This document shows positions 42,056 to 50,527 of a DNA stretch of 64,000 nucleotides, piece by piece. This stretch comes from Metaruminococcus_A gallistercoris. GTDB lineage: Bacteria > Bacillota > Clostridia > Oscillospirales > Ruminococcaceae. A model generated the notes under the pieces. The model saw only the letters and a list, made by a program, of their open reading frames with translations, searched no databases and was not told where the DNA came from. Position numbers and translations under genes: made by a program. Position 1 is the first letter of the stretch. Each line of letters starts with the position of its first letter. The DNA lies in assembly GCA_904394975.1 (NCBI GenBank), contig CAJFNQ010000011.1:124001-188000 (forward strand), read 5' to 3'.

Positions 42056-43441
42056 TTAAAATACGATTCGTTTAGAAATATATTCTTTCAGTTCGGCAAC
42101 CGGAATACGGACCTGCTCCATGCTGTCACGGTCACGAACGGTTACGCAGTTATCTTCCGCTGTTTCAAAATCGACCGTGACGCAGAACGGCGTGCCGATC
42201 TCATCCTGGCGGCGGTAACGTTTTCCAATGGAACCGGCTTCGTCATAGTCCACCATAAAGTCTTTCGCGAGGTCTGCGTAAATATTCCCGGCCTGCTCCG
42301 AAAGCTTTTTCGAAAGCGGGAGGATGCAGGCTTTAAACGGTGCGAGCGCAGGATGCAGACGCAGCACGGTGCGAACATCGTTTTTCGCTTCGTCTACAAC
42401 CTCTTCGTCATAAGCGTCACAGAGGAACGCAAGCGCAACACGGTCTGCACCCAGCGACGGCTCGATAACATAAGGAACATAACGCTCGTTGGTTTCCGGA
42501 TCAAAGTAATCCAGCGATTTGCCGCTGTGGCTGATATGCTGATTTAAGTCAAAATCGGTACGGTCCGCAATACCCCACAACTCGCCCCAGCCGAACGGGA
42601 AAACGAACTCAATGTCGGTGGTGGCGTTGGAATAGTGGGAAAGTTCCTCTTTTTCGTGGTCACGCAGGCGGATATTCTCCTCTTTCATTCCAAGGGAGAG
42701 CAGCCAGTTTTTGCAGGCTTCTTTCCAGTATGCAAACCATTCCAAATCGGTTCCCGGTTTGCAGAAGAACTCCAGCTCCATCTGCTCAAACTCACGGGTA
42801 CGGAAGGTAAAGTTGCCCGGAGTGATTTCGTTGCGGAAGGATTTTCCGATCTGCCCCACGCCAAACGGTACTTTTTTACGGGTGGTGCGCTGCACATTCG
42901 CAAAGTTTACAAAAATGCCCTGCGCTGTTTCCGGACGAAGATAAATTTCATTCTTCGCGTCTTCGGTCACACCCTGGAAGGTTTTGAACATCAGATTGAA
43001 TTTACGGATGTCGGTAAAATTCTTGCTGCCGCAATTGGGGCAGGTCAAACCTTTTTCGCGGATGAAGTCCATCATCTGCTCATCCGACCAGCCGTTGGGA
43101 GCAACGCCTGTCTGCGCCTCAATGAGCTGATCCGCGCGGTGACGGGTTTTGCAGTCTTTGCAGTCCATGAGCGGATCGGAAAATCCGCCGACATGACCGG
43201 AAGCGACCCAAACCTGCGGATTCATGAGAAGCGCGGAATCCAGTCCGACATTATAAGGCGATTCCTGAATGAATTTTTTCCACCAGGCGCGTTTGACGTT
43301 ATTTTTAAACTCGACTCCGAGCGGGCCGTAGTCCCAGGTATTGGACAGGCCACCGTAAATTTCGCTTCCTGCATAAACAAAGCCGCGGTTTTTGCACAGG
43401 GAGACGATCTTATCCATCGTTTTTTCAGAATTTTTCAACAT
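42056..43441 (-). CDS. glyS: Glycyl-tRNA synthetase, single-chain dimeric type
   Basis: 461 residues, class II synthetase of the archaeal/eukaryal-like alpha2 type. GPLGVEFKNNVKRAWW is motif 1, FRNEITPGNFTFRTREFEQM motif 2 and EPSLGADRVALAFL motif 3. Two Cys pairs (CKDCKT, CPNCGS) form an inserted zinc site. The C-terminal HGTP anticodon domain ends the protein. The ATG at 43441 has GGAGG 5 bases upstream. No T-box leader, often seen before such genes, is present. Confidence 0.96.
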   Translation of the reverse strand: MLKNSEKTMDKIVSLCKNRGFVYAGSEIYGGLSNTWDYGPLGVEFKNNVKRAWWKKFIQESPYNVGLDSALLMNPQVWVASGHVGGFSDPLMDCKDCKTRHRADQLIEAQTGVAPNGWSDEQMMDFIREKGLTCPNCGSKNFTDIRKFNLMFKTFQGVTEDAKNEIYLRPETAQGIFVNFANVQRTTRKKVPFGVGQIGKSFRNEITPGNFTFRTREFEQMELEFFCKPGTDLEWFAYWKEACKNWLLSLGMKEENIRLRDHEKEELSHYSNATTDIEFVFPFGWGELWGIADRTDFDLNQHISHSGKSLDYFDPETNERYVPYVIEPSLGADRVALAFLCDAYDEEVVDEAKNDVRTVLRLHPALAPFKACILPLSKKLSEQAGNIYADLAKDFMVDYDEAGSIGKRYRRQDEIGTPFCVTVDFETAEDNCVTVRDRDSMEQVRIPVAELKEYISKRIVF

Positions 43442-43524
43442 GACTGACCTCCGGAATGCCGGTTTCCCTTTGCCGGCTGCAAGGGGCTTTCGGCAGTTTT
43501 TGGATATTATCATACATCTATATA

Positions 43525-43553
43525 AGTGTAAATGAAATTCATGTTTCCGTCAA
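43525..43553 (-). promoter_or_regulatory. Promoter of glyS
   Basis: TTGACG, 17-base spacer, TACACT on the minus strand. Confidence 0.6.
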
Positions 43554-43776
43554 CGTTTTTGCGGTAGAATAGCCGTTTGACAGAAAAAAATTTTTGAAAA
43601 TGTTCAAAAACCCAAATCTTTTCCCACAAAAACTGGGCAAAATGTCTTCCATCTCTCCAAAAGGCCTCAAACAGCTTTCTCGTTCTGTTTAAGGTTGTAT
43701 TGGCTTAAACAGCCGTCAAACAGTCTTGTTTTTGCAACTTCAAAAACAAAATCCTGCAAAAAAATTGAAATTTCAC
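43554..43776. other. Intergenic stretch between glyS and gdhA
   Basis: About 220 bases between the divergent promoters, AT-rich with A- and T-tracts. I see no gene, riboswitch or clear operator in it. Confidence 0.5.
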
Positions 43777-43805
43777 TTGTATTTCTGAAAAGAATCGTTT
43801 ATAAT
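43777..43805 (+). promoter_or_regulatory. Promoter of gdhA
   Basis: TTGTAT, 17-base spacer, TATAAT; AAGGAGG is 10 bases before the ATG. Confidence 0.75.
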
Positions 43806-43881
43806 GGTGTCAATGAAGCCAAAGGCTTGAAAATATGCAAACTGTACTTTGGCTGTTTGATCACAAGGAGGTTTTCATACA

Positions 43882-45213
43882 ATGTCTTATGTACAAGATG
43901 TATTAAACGACCTGATCGCCAGAAATCCGGGCCAGCCGGAGTTCCATCAGGCAGCAACCGAAGTTTTAAATTCCATCGCGCCGGTTGTTGAGAAAAATCC
44001 GAAATACCAGGAAGTTTCCTTACTGGAACGCCTTGTTGAGCCGGAACGCATCGTGATGTTCCGTGTTCCGTGGGTAGATGACAACGGAAAAGTACAGGTC
44101 AACAAAGGTTACCGCGTTCAGTTCAACAGCGCGATCGGCCCTTACAAAGGCGGTTTGCGTTTCCATCCGTCGGTCAACCTCGGCATCATCAAATTCCTTG
44201 GCTTTGAGCAGATCTTCAAAAACTCCCTGACCGGCCTGCCGATCGGCGGCGGCAAAGGCGGTTCCGACTTTGATCCGAAAGGCAAATCTGACCGCGAAGT
44301 CATGGCGTTCTGCCAGAGCTTCATGACCGAGCTGCAGCGTCACATTGGCGCGGATACCGACGTTCCGGCCGGTGATATCGGCGTTGGCGCACGTGAAATC
44401 GGTTACATGTTTGGCCAGTACAAACGCATCAAAAACCTTTACGAAGGTGTTCTCACCGGTAAAGGTCTCACCTACGGCGGTTCCCTCATCCGTACCGAAG
44501 CGACCGGTTACGGCCTCATCTACCTGACCGAAGCAATGCTCAAAGACCACGGCATTGAAATCGCGGGCAAAACCGCTGTTGTTTCCGGTTCCGGTAACGT
44601 TGCGATTTATGCGACCCAGAAGCTCCAGCAGCTCGGCGCAAAAGTGGTTGCAATGAGCGATTCCAACGGCTACATCTACGACGAAGAGGGTATTGACCTT
44701 GCTGCGATCAAAGAGATCAAAGAAGTCAAACGCGGCCGTGTGAAAGATTATCTCGCATACCGTCCGAACGCAAAATACACCGAAGGAAAAGGCATCTGGA
44801 CCATCAAATGTGACCTTGCATTCCCTTGCGCGACTCAGAACGAGCTCAACGAAGAGGATGCAAAAGCGCTGGTCAAAAACGGCGTAATCGCTGTTGCGGA
44901 AGGCGCGAACATGCCTTCTACCATTGAAGCAACCAATGTATTCCTTGATAACAAGATTTTGTTTGCTCCGGGCAAGGCTGCAAACGCCGGCGGCGTTGCG
45001 ACCTCCGCTCTTGAAATGAGCCAGAACAGCCAGCGTCTGAGCTGGACCGCAGAAGAGGTTGACGCGAAACTCAAAGACATCATGGTCAACATCTACCGCA
45101 ACATCTCTTCCGCTGCAAAAGAGTATGACGCAGAAGACAACTTTGTTGTCGGCGCGAACATTGCTGGTTTCAAAAAGGTTGCGGACACCATGCTTGCTCA
45201 TGGCATTATCTAA
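43882..45213 (+). CDS. gdhA: NADP-type glutamate dehydrogenase
   Basis: 443 residues, hexameric type. KGGLRFHPSVN binds 2-oxoglutarate, and LPIGGGKGGSDFDPKG holds the catalytic Lys and substrate loop; SGSGNVAIYA is the dinucleotide fold, where Ser in place of the usual second Gly fits NADP enzymes of this branch. It makes glutamate from 2-oxoglutarate and ammonia. Codon use is very biased, with repeated optimal codons, indicating high expression. It is monocistronic with strong promoter and terminator. Confidence 0.95.
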   Translation: MSYVQDVLNDLIARNPGQPEFHQAATEVLNSIAPVVEKNPKYQEVSLLERLVEPERIVMFRVPWVDDNGKVQVNKGYRVQFNSAIGPYKGGLRFHPSVNLGIIKFLGFEQIFKNSLTGLPIGGGKGGSDFDPKGKSDREVMAFCQSFMTELQRHIGADTDVPAGDIGVGAREIGYMFGQYKRIKNLYEGVLTGKGLTYGGSLIRTEATGYGLIYLTEAMLKDHGIEIAGKTAVVSGSGNVAIYATQKLQQLGAKVVAMSDSNGYIYDEEGIDLAAIKEIKEVKRGRVKDYLAYRPNAKYTEGKGIWTIKCDLAFPCATQNELNEEDAKALVKNGVIAVAEGANMPSTIEATNVFLDNKILFAPGKAANAGGVATSALEMSQNSQRLSWTAEEVDAKLKDIMVNIYRNISSAAKEYDAEDNFVVGANIAGFKKVADTMLAHGII

Positions 45214-45229
45214 TTCGTGCTTTTCTAAT

Positions 45230-45260
45230 AAAAAGGCTCTGCGTTTGCAGAGCCTTTTTT
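45230..45260 (+). terminator. Terminator of gdhA
   Basis: AAAAAGGCTCTGC / GCAGAGCCTTTTTT with a GTTT loop. Confidence 0.88.
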
Positions 45261-45342
45261 ATTGTATTTGATTCCTGCTTTATTGTATTTCATTCCTATT
45301 TCAGGTATACTAAAAAAACGAGTATAGAAGTGGGGGCTACGC

Positions 45343-46533
45343 ATGCAGACAGCAGACACGCCGCTGGTCAGCGTGATTACAACAACGTATAACCGCGCAG
45401 ATCGCCTAAAAGACATGATACAAAGCGTGATCAATCAGACCTATACCAACTGGGAGCTCATTTTGGTGGATGATGGATCAACAGATAATACAACGGCCGT
45501 TGTCTCCTCGTTTAACGATCAACGCATCCGTTACCACAAGCTAAAGAAAAACTGCCATATCTGTGAAGCGGCGAACACCGGGCTTTCGCTTGCTTCCAGC
45601 GATCTGATCGCCCGGCTGGATCACGACGATCTTTGGGAACCGGAAAAACTAAAAAAACAGGTTTGTTATATGCAGGCTCACCCGGAATGCGGCGCCTGCT
45701 TTACACAGGTCAAATTTTTCGGCCCGGAACACGCGGATTTCCCCATGCAGGGAAATCTGTTTCAGGCGGAAAATATGACACAAGAGGAGTGGCTGTGCGA
45801 ACTGTACTTTCACCGCAACCATTTCTGCCATTCTTCCGTGCTTTATCGAAAACATCTACTGGATTACGGATATGATCTCGTCCTCTCCATTTTGCATGAT
45901 TGTCATATGTGGATTCGAATTTTGAAAAAAGCACCAGTGCATATTCTGGAAGAGCCCCTCACTCTTTATTACTGGGATAACCAGAGCAACGCTTCATCTG
46001 AAACGGACGAGCATGCCGAGCGTCTTTACTATGAAAGTTCTTATGTGCGTTCTCACTTCTTCGATGATATGGATGACGATTTGTTCCGCAGGACCTTTCA
46101 GCCCTGGTTTCAAAATCCGGACTCCAGTACACCACAGGAGCTCGCCTGCGAAAAAGCCTTTCTCCTCTTTTTGCGCCCGGACGGAAACTTTCTGCCTCAT
46201 CGGTTTGCGGGTGCAGAACTGGTCGCGCGTCTGTTAAACGACCCGGCAACCCACGCACTGTTAGAAGAAAAATTTCATTTCACCCAGAAAGACTTTTACA
46301 ATCAGACGCAAACGCCTTTTTGGGGCACCCCGTTCCATGTAGCCAAGCAGATGGAACAGCTCAAAGCGGATTTAAACGAATCACAGCTGCAAAACGAACA
46401 GCTCCGCGGGCAGCTGCAACATGCGGCCGACCAGGCTTCTGACGCGCAAAACCGATTAAACGCCATTGTAAATTCTACCAGCTGGAAGGTAACTTCACCT
46501 TTGCGCAGGCTGATGGACCTGTTCAAACACTGA
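45343..46533 (+). CDS. GT2 glycosyltransferase with C-terminal coiled coil
   Basis: 396 residues. SVITTTYNRADRLKDMIQS, VDDGSTDNTT and RLDHDDLWEPEK are GT-A motifs. The catalytic half contains SILHDCHMWIRI. The last ~60 residues form a Gln/Leu-rich coiled coil ending in NSTSWKVTSPLRRLMDLF, a tail common in surface glycan transferases. It is outside the rhamnan cluster but separated from it only by glyS and gdhA, so it may act on the same polymer. GTGGGGG precedes the ATG. Confidence 0.85.
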   Translation: MQTADTPLVSVITTTYNRADRLKDMIQSVINQTYTNWELILVDDGSTDNTTAVVSSFNDQRIRYHKLKKNCHICEAANTGLSLASSDLIARLDHDDLWEPEKLKKQVCYMQAHPECGACFTQVKFFGPEHADFPMQGNLFQAENMTQEEWLCELYFHRNHFCHSSVLYRKHLLDYGYDLVLSILHDCHMWIRILKKAPVHILEEPLTLYYWDNQSNASSETDEHAERLYYESSYVRSHFFDDMDDDLFRRTFQPWFQNPDSSTPQELACEKAFLLFLRPDGNFLPHRFAGAELVARLLNDPATHALLEEKFHFTQKDFYNQTQTPFWGTPFHVAKQMEQLKADLNESQLQNEQLRGQLQHAADQASDAQNRLNAIVNSTSWKVTSPLRRLMDLFKH

Positions 46534-46579
46534 AGAGCCACCTTCTGATATAAAAATATGATTCTTTTTTAAAAAAGTA

Positions 46580-46608
46580 TTGACAAGTACGCCACACACG
46601 AGTATAAT
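46580..46608 (+). promoter_or_regulatory. Promoter of tRNA-Pro
   Basis: TTGACA, 17-base spacer, TATAAT; a full consensus promoter 14 bases before the tRNA. Confidence 0.88.
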
Positions 46609-46622
46609 ATTTTTTGTAACTC

Positions 46623-46699
46623 CGAGGTGTGGCTCAGTTTGGTAGAGCGCTGCGTTCGGGACGCAGAGGCCGCAAGTTCAAGTCTTGTCACCTCGACCA
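46623..46699 (+). tRNA. tRNA-Pro (anticodon CGG)
   Basis: 77 bases with encoded CCA. Acceptor CGAGGTG / CACCTCG, D-arm GCTC / GAGC, anticodon stem CTGCG / CGCAG around TTCGGGA, giving anticodon CGG, and T-loop TTCAAGT. It is single, with its own promoter and terminator. Confidence 0.95.
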
Positions 46700-46701
46700 C
46701 C

Positions 46702-46737
46702 AAAACCCTCGAACACATTTGTGTTCGAGGGTTTTTT
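46702..46737 (+). terminator. Terminator of tRNA-Pro
   Basis: AACCCTCGAACACA / TGTGTTCGAGGGTT then TTTT, directly after the tRNA. Confidence 0.88.
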
Positions 46738-46962
46738 CGTTTTTCCGCCAATCCGGTTGTTAGACTCATCTGGTCACCTTCTGTGGGCACCAGCCTGCTC
46801 TGGTTTTTGTCTTACCGGTGTTCCCTCAGTTTTAAGTGTTTTGCTAAGGCTGCTGTTTTTTGCGATCTGAAAAACGCTTCTTATGGCTTAAAGCCATTTC
46901 AAAGCTGTGACAAAACGTTTTTCAAAGCGCCCCGCTCCGCTCAATTGAAAGAAGATGAAATC

Positions 46963-47829
46963 ATGTGGATTTTATACGCATTCGGTTCGGCATTGTTCGC
47001 GGGCATCACTGCCATTCTTGCCAAGTGCGGTATACAGAAAACCGATTCTTCCGCCGCCACCGCCATCCGCACGATTGTTGTGCTGGCTTTCGCATGGCTG
47101 ATGGTCTTTCTCACCGGTTCACAAGGCACCATTGATGAAATCAGCACGGAAGCATGGATTTTTCTCATCCTGTCCGGCCTGTCGACCGGCGCCTCCTGGC
47201 TGTGCTACTTTCGCGCGCTCCAAATCGGGGATGTGAACAAGGTCGTTCCGGTGGATAAATCCAGCACGGTGCTGACCATTCTGCTTGCGTTTCTCTTTCT
47301 TCAGGAGACCATTTCCTGGATCAAGGTCATCGCAGTTGTTCTGGTCGCGGCCGGCACGCTGCTGATGATCCAGAAAAAAGACACCGCAGAACCGGCCAAA
47401 GCAAAGAAAAGCTGGCTTGTTTACGCAGTCCTTTCCGCCGTATTCGCGAGCTTAACCTCCATTCTGGGCAAGGTGGGGATCAGCGGAGTGGAATCAAACC
47501 TCGGCACGGCCATCCGCACCGGAGTTGTATTAATCATGGCGTGGATCGTGGTTCTGGTCACGGGCAAGCGGCACACCCTGCGTCATATCCCGGGAAAAGA
47601 GGTGTGGTTCATCTGTCTGTCCGGGCTTGCCACCGGCGCTTCCTGGCTGTGCTATTACCGTGCGCTGCAGGAAGGTCCGGCAAGCGCGGTCGTCCCCATT
47701 GATAAGCTGAGCATCCTGGTAACCATCGCGTTTTCGTTTCTGGTCTTCAAAGAACGCCTCAGCCGGAAGGCGGCTATCGGCCTGTGCCTGATCGTCATCG
47801 GCACACTGGCTCTGGTTCCGAACTGGTAA
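46963..47829 (+). CDS. DMT/EamA-family permease
   Basis: 288 residues, ten membrane helices in two EamA repeats. Each repeat contains the matched segment STGASWLCYFRAL (first) and ATGASWLCYYRAL (second), followed by VVPVDK or VVPIDK, showing the internal duplication clearly. Drug/metabolite transporters carry amino acids, nucleotides or drugs; substrate unknown. The ATG at 46963 has only GAAGATG upstream. In-frame sequence ahead of it is the tRNA and is not coding. Confidence 0.87.
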   Translation: MWILYAFGSALFAGITAILAKCGIQKTDSSAATAIRTIVVLAFAWLMVFLTGSQGTIDEISTEAWIFLILSGLSTGASWLCYFRALQIGDVNKVVPVDKSSTVLTILLAFLFLQETISWIKVIAVVLVAAGTLLMIQKKDTAEPAKAKKSWLVYAVLSAVFASLTSILGKVGISGVESNLGTAIRTGVVLIMAWIVVLVTGKRHTLRHIPGKEVWFICLSGLATGASWLCYYRALQEGPASAVVPIDKLSILVTIAFSFLVFKERLSRKAAIGLCLIVIGTLALVPNW

Positions 47830-47970
47830 CCGCCACGCGGAGAAAACAGCCGGCGCCGTTTGCGGTAAATCGTTCCAGTTGCCCATTCATCAATTAATCC
47901 CAACATCTCTCCGGCGCGGCACAAACCAACGGTGCCGAAGCCTCTTTTCAAAAAACTTTGTTCGACAAAC

Positions 47971-48000
47971 AAAAACGCCGCTTTGTTAAGCGGCGTTTTT
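47971..48000. terminator. Terminator of the small ORF (minus), also usable on plus
   Basis: AAAAACGCCGCTT / AAGCGGCGTTTTT with a short loop. The 140 bases between the DMT gene and this hairpin hold nothing recognisable. Confidence 0.8.
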
Positions 48001-48020
48001 CGTTTGCTGTAAAACCGATT

Positions 48021-48197
48021 TCAGTCGTCCCCGCGGAGGAGATTTTCCGCGTAATCCTTAAGCGACGCAAATGAATTGACATTCTGCGCGCGGGACTCGA
48101 TCTGTTCACGGACATAGTCGGGCAGAGTCTCAAAATACTGCTTTGCGTTTTTATCCTGTCCGATGAGCGCATAAAGGTCCTTGCTTTTCTGATTCAT
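48021..48197 (-). CDS. Small hypothetical protein (58 residues)
   Basis: ATG at 48197 with AAGGAAGGA 5-6 bases upstream; stop TGA at 48021. The product starts MNQKSKDLYALIGQDKNAKQ and continues with YFETLPDYVREQIESRA, then ends in LRGDD. It is charged, without cysteines or membrane segment, and likely helical. The ribosome site, sensible composition and following terminator support a real gene. It is 22 bases behind the TspO gene, probably one transcript. Function unknown. Confidence 0.65.
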   Translation of the reverse strand: MNQKSKDLYALIGQDKNAKQYFETLPDYVREQIESRAQNVNSFASLKDYAENLLRGDD

Positions 48198-48219
48198 ATA
48201 ATCCTTCCTTTCCTTTTTG

Positions 48220-48699
48220 TTACGGATTAAGCAGCCAAACGCCTGCGTTCAGATAACCGGCGAAGGCCACCCAAATAAGATAAGGCAGCTGTAAAAGGGC
48301 CGCGTTCCGGTTCACCCTGTAAAACTGTACGATCATTGCCAAAATGAGCAGCCAGAGGAAGATGAGCCAGAAAAACGCAAACTCATAAGCGCCCAGATTA
48401 AAAAACCAGACACTCCAGAGAAAATTGAACACAAGCTGAACCCCATATAGGGTGAGCGCCGTTCGTTTTCCGCTGTGATCTGAAACATAGACGAGATAAC
48501 TGGAAATTCCCATGAGTAAAAACAGAATCGTCCACACAACTGGGAACAGCCAGCCGGGCGGTGACAGCGGCGGCTGGTTGAGAGAACCATAAACCTCCAT
48601 CCCGTCGCGGGTGACAAACGCCGATAAGCCGCCTACCGCCAGCGGAATGAGTATGCTGATAATAAGCGGTTTCCAGCGCAAGGTGCTGACAGCATGCAT
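48220..48699 (-). CDS. TspO/MBR-family membrane protein
   Basis: 159 residues with five membrane helices. NQPPLSPPGWLFPVVWTILF is the conserved first loop and second helix, and FNFLWSVWFFNLGAYEFAF and YLIWVAFAGYLNAGVWLLN complete the family pattern. TspO binds tetrapyrroles and cholesterol-like ligands and is linked to porphyrin or stress responses; its bacterial role varies. AAGGAT precedes the ATG. Confidence 0.92.
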   Translation of the reverse strand: MHAVSTLRWKPLIISILIPLAVGGLSAFVTRDGMEVYGSLNQPPLSPPGWLFPVVWTILFLLMGISSYLVYVSDHSGKRTALTLYGVQLVFNFLWSVWFFNLGAYEFAFFWLIFLWLLILAMIVQFYRVNRNAALLQLPYLIWVAFAGYLNAGVWLLNP

Positions 48700-48759
48700 A
48701 ACAACACATCCTTTCCGTTTTATTGTATGGATAAACCGCTAAAACTATGTAATTTTTTC

Positions 48760-48787
48760 TTGAAAAACAGAAAAAATGTTTTATAAT
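48760..48787 (+). promoter_or_regulatory. Promoter of the YbjQ-family gene
   Basis: TTGAAA, 16-base spacer, TATAAT. Confidence 0.65.
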
Positions 48788-48838
48788 GAAAGGGTCAAAC
48801 CAAATAATCCATTAAGCCATAAAAAAGGAGTCATTGTT

Positions 48839-49150
48839 ATGATCTTAGTGACTACAGAAACCATCAGCGGAAAAGAGCTTCAAACATTGGGCTTAGTCAA
48901 AGGCAGTACCATTCAGTCAAAAAATATCGGGCGTGATATTACACAGAGCTTCAAAACCATCGTCGGCGGCGAGCTGAAAGCCTACACGCAGATGCTCAGC
49001 GAAGCGCGTGAGATCGCCACCCAGCGGATGATCGCGGAAGCGGAAAGCGTTGGCGCGGACGCCATTGTTTGCGTGCGTTACGCAACCTCTTCGGTCATGC
49101 AGGGCGCGGCAGAGATCCTTGCATACGGAACTGCGGTAAAGATTAAATAA
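48839..49150 (+). CDS. YbjQ/UPF0145-family protein
   Basis: 103 residues. ILVTTETISGKELQTLGLVKG, GRDITQSFKTIVGGELKAYT and ADAIVCVRYATSSVMQGAAE fit the UPF0145/YbjQ (DUF74) family of small pentameric proteins of unknown function, sometimes called heavy-metal-binding. AAAGGAGT precedes the ATG. Own promoter and terminator. Confidence 0.92.
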   Translation: MILVTTETISGKELQTLGLVKGSTIQSKNIGRDITQSFKTIVGGELKAYTQMLSEAREIATQRMIAEAESVGADAIVCVRYATSSVMQGAAEILAYGTAVKIK

Positions 49151-49174
49151 CCCTTTTTAAATTGAAAAAATCGT

Positions 49175-49209
49175 AAAAAAAGCCCCGGTCGAACGGCCGG
49201 GGCTTTTTT
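49175..49209. terminator. Bidirectional terminator
   Basis: AAAAAAAGCCCCGG / CCGGGGCTTTTTT; serves the YbjQ gene and the converging DMT gene. Confidence 0.85.
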
Positions 49210-49291
49210 CTATTTTCCTGTGAAAAAGAAAGCGGATAACCTGCAAATGAAACAGCATGTTTCAGCATCGTTTGTGGCCGCTTTCCCGCAT

Positions 49292-50227
49292 CTATTTTAC
49301 TTCCGGCTGTTTGCGCCCACTGCGGTTGACCAGAATGATACCGCTGCACGCCAATACCAGCGCCGCCAGAATTTTCAAGTCAAACGCCTGCTCCTGCAAA
49401 AACAAAACCGACAGCACGCTGCCGAACACCGGAGTTAAGAAGTTGAAAATACTGATCTTCCCCACCGGATTGTATTTTAGCAGCGCCGTCCAGAGCACGA
49501 ACGCCACCGAGGAGAGCAGAGCGAGATACAGGAAAAGCAGCAACGCTGGAAGAGTTGTAATGCTGATCCTTCCGCCGCCGACAAGCCCCAGAATAACCAG
49601 CGCCGCGCCGCCAATGGTCAGCTGCCAGCCGGTGAGCATGACCGGTTCGCCCTTTGCGGCCACGTTTTTGTTGATGAGCGAACCCACCGCGAAGGTGAGT
49701 GCACTGAGCAGGATACAGCCTTCCCCCGCAAAAGAAAAGCCGTCAAATCCGCCCCCGCCGAGATTGACCAAAACTACGCCGGCAAACCCGAGCAGACAGC
49801 CCACCGCTTTTTTTACGGTGATTTTATCGTTTTTATAAGCAAAATGAGCAAGGATAACGATCATAAAGGTGGATGTGGCATTCAGGATAGACCCTTTCAC
49901 GCCGGTGGTATAACTCAGCCCAATGTAAAAGAAAATATACTGAAGTGAGGTCTGCACCAATCCCAGCAGGGTGATGCCGCCAATGTTGCTTCGGTTCGGC
50001 AGCAGCAGCCGGCGTTCCTTGGCCACCGAAAACAGCAGCACAAAAATTCCCGCAAGGCCAAACCGACAGCCCGCAAACAAAATTTTGGAAAATAGGTCGT
50101 CCGCACCGATGGCGAGCAGCTCATAACCCATCTTCACTCCGGGAAAGGCGCTTCCCCACAACAGGGTGCAAAGAATCGCGATGAGAAAAATGTTGACTGG
50201 TTTTCGAAAAAAAGTTTCTGCGTTCAA
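49292..50227 (-). CDS. DMT/EamA-family permease
   Basis: 311 residues, ten membrane helices in two EamA repeats. TLLWGSAFPGVKMGYE near residue 20, SLQYIFFYIGLSYTTGVKGS ending the first repeat, and FNFLTPVFGSVLSVLFLQE in the second are family marks. The TTG at 50227 has AGGAGAT 7 bases upstream. It is expressed behind a long, structured leader of ~175 bases, unlike the other DMT gene in this window. Substrate unknown. Confidence 0.87.
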   Translation of the reverse strand: MNAETFFRKPVNIFLIAILCTLLWGSAFPGVKMGYELLAIGADDLFSKILFAGCRFGLAGIFVLLFSVAKERRLLLPNRSNIGGITLLGLVQTSLQYIFFYIGLSYTTGVKGSILNATSTFMIVILAHFAYKNDKITVKKAVGCLLGFAGVVLVNLGGGGFDGFSFAGEGCILLSALTFAVGSLINKNVAAKGEPVMLTGWQLTIGGAALVILGLVGGGRISITTLPALLLFLYLALLSSVAFVLWTALLKYNPVGKISIFNFLTPVFGSVLSVLFLQEQAFDLKILAALVLACSGIILVNRSGRKQPEVK

Positions 50228-50402
50228 AATTTCATCTCCTGTTTTGTTGATTGCTGTAATGGAACAAACGGATTGCGGCAACCCCTCCGCTGGCTATTTT
50301 CCGCGCGGAAGAATACAGTGAAAGCGTGAAAGGGCGGGCAACAGCCCGTCCCGCTCACAGCAAGGCATTTTTCATTCCGCCGGGCCGCGTCACTGCCGCA
50401 AT
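50228..50402 (-). promoter_or_regulatory. Structured 5' leader of the DMT permease gene
   Basis: From the promoter at 50409-50437 the transcript has ~175 bases before the start codon. A strong hairpin GTGA..GGG.CGGGC / GCCCG.CCC..TCAC lies near 50320-50355, and other GC-rich complementary pieces occur. It fits no riboswitch class that I can recognise. Confidence 0.4.
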
Positions 50403-50408
50403 GATTCT

Positions 50409-50437
50409 ATTATAATCCACCCGGCAAAAAGAAACAA
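50409..50437 (-). promoter_or_regulatory. Promoter of the DMT permease gene
   Basis: TTGTTT, 17-base spacer, TATAAT on the minus strand. Confidence 0.65.
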
Positions 50438-50478
50438 GAATAGCCGCCCGGTTCGTTTGGCAGACTAACACCAGGCGG

Positions 50479-50506
50479 TTGCATTTTAAACGGGTTGTGG
50501 TATGAT
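50479..50506 (+). promoter_or_regulatory. Promoter of the TIGR01440 gene
   Basis: TTGCAT, 16-base spacer, TATGAT, 22 bases before the ATG. Confidence 0.6.
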
Positions 50507-50527
50507 GGAACCGGAAGGTGATATATC

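Noticed and set aside
43442..43553. T-box leader for glyS
   Set aside because: Looked for because glycyl-tRNA synthetase genes of Firmicutes often carry one; the AGGGTGGAACC-type box is not present.
46627..46962. N-terminal extension of the DMT permease through the tRNA-Pro region
   Set aside because: The in-frame stretch is the tRNA gene and its terminator; the protein family begins at the ATG at 46963.
50228..50402. Guanidine-II (mini-ykkC) or TPP riboswitch in the DMT leader
   Set aside because: The paired ACGR tetraloops and the TPP core blocks are missing.
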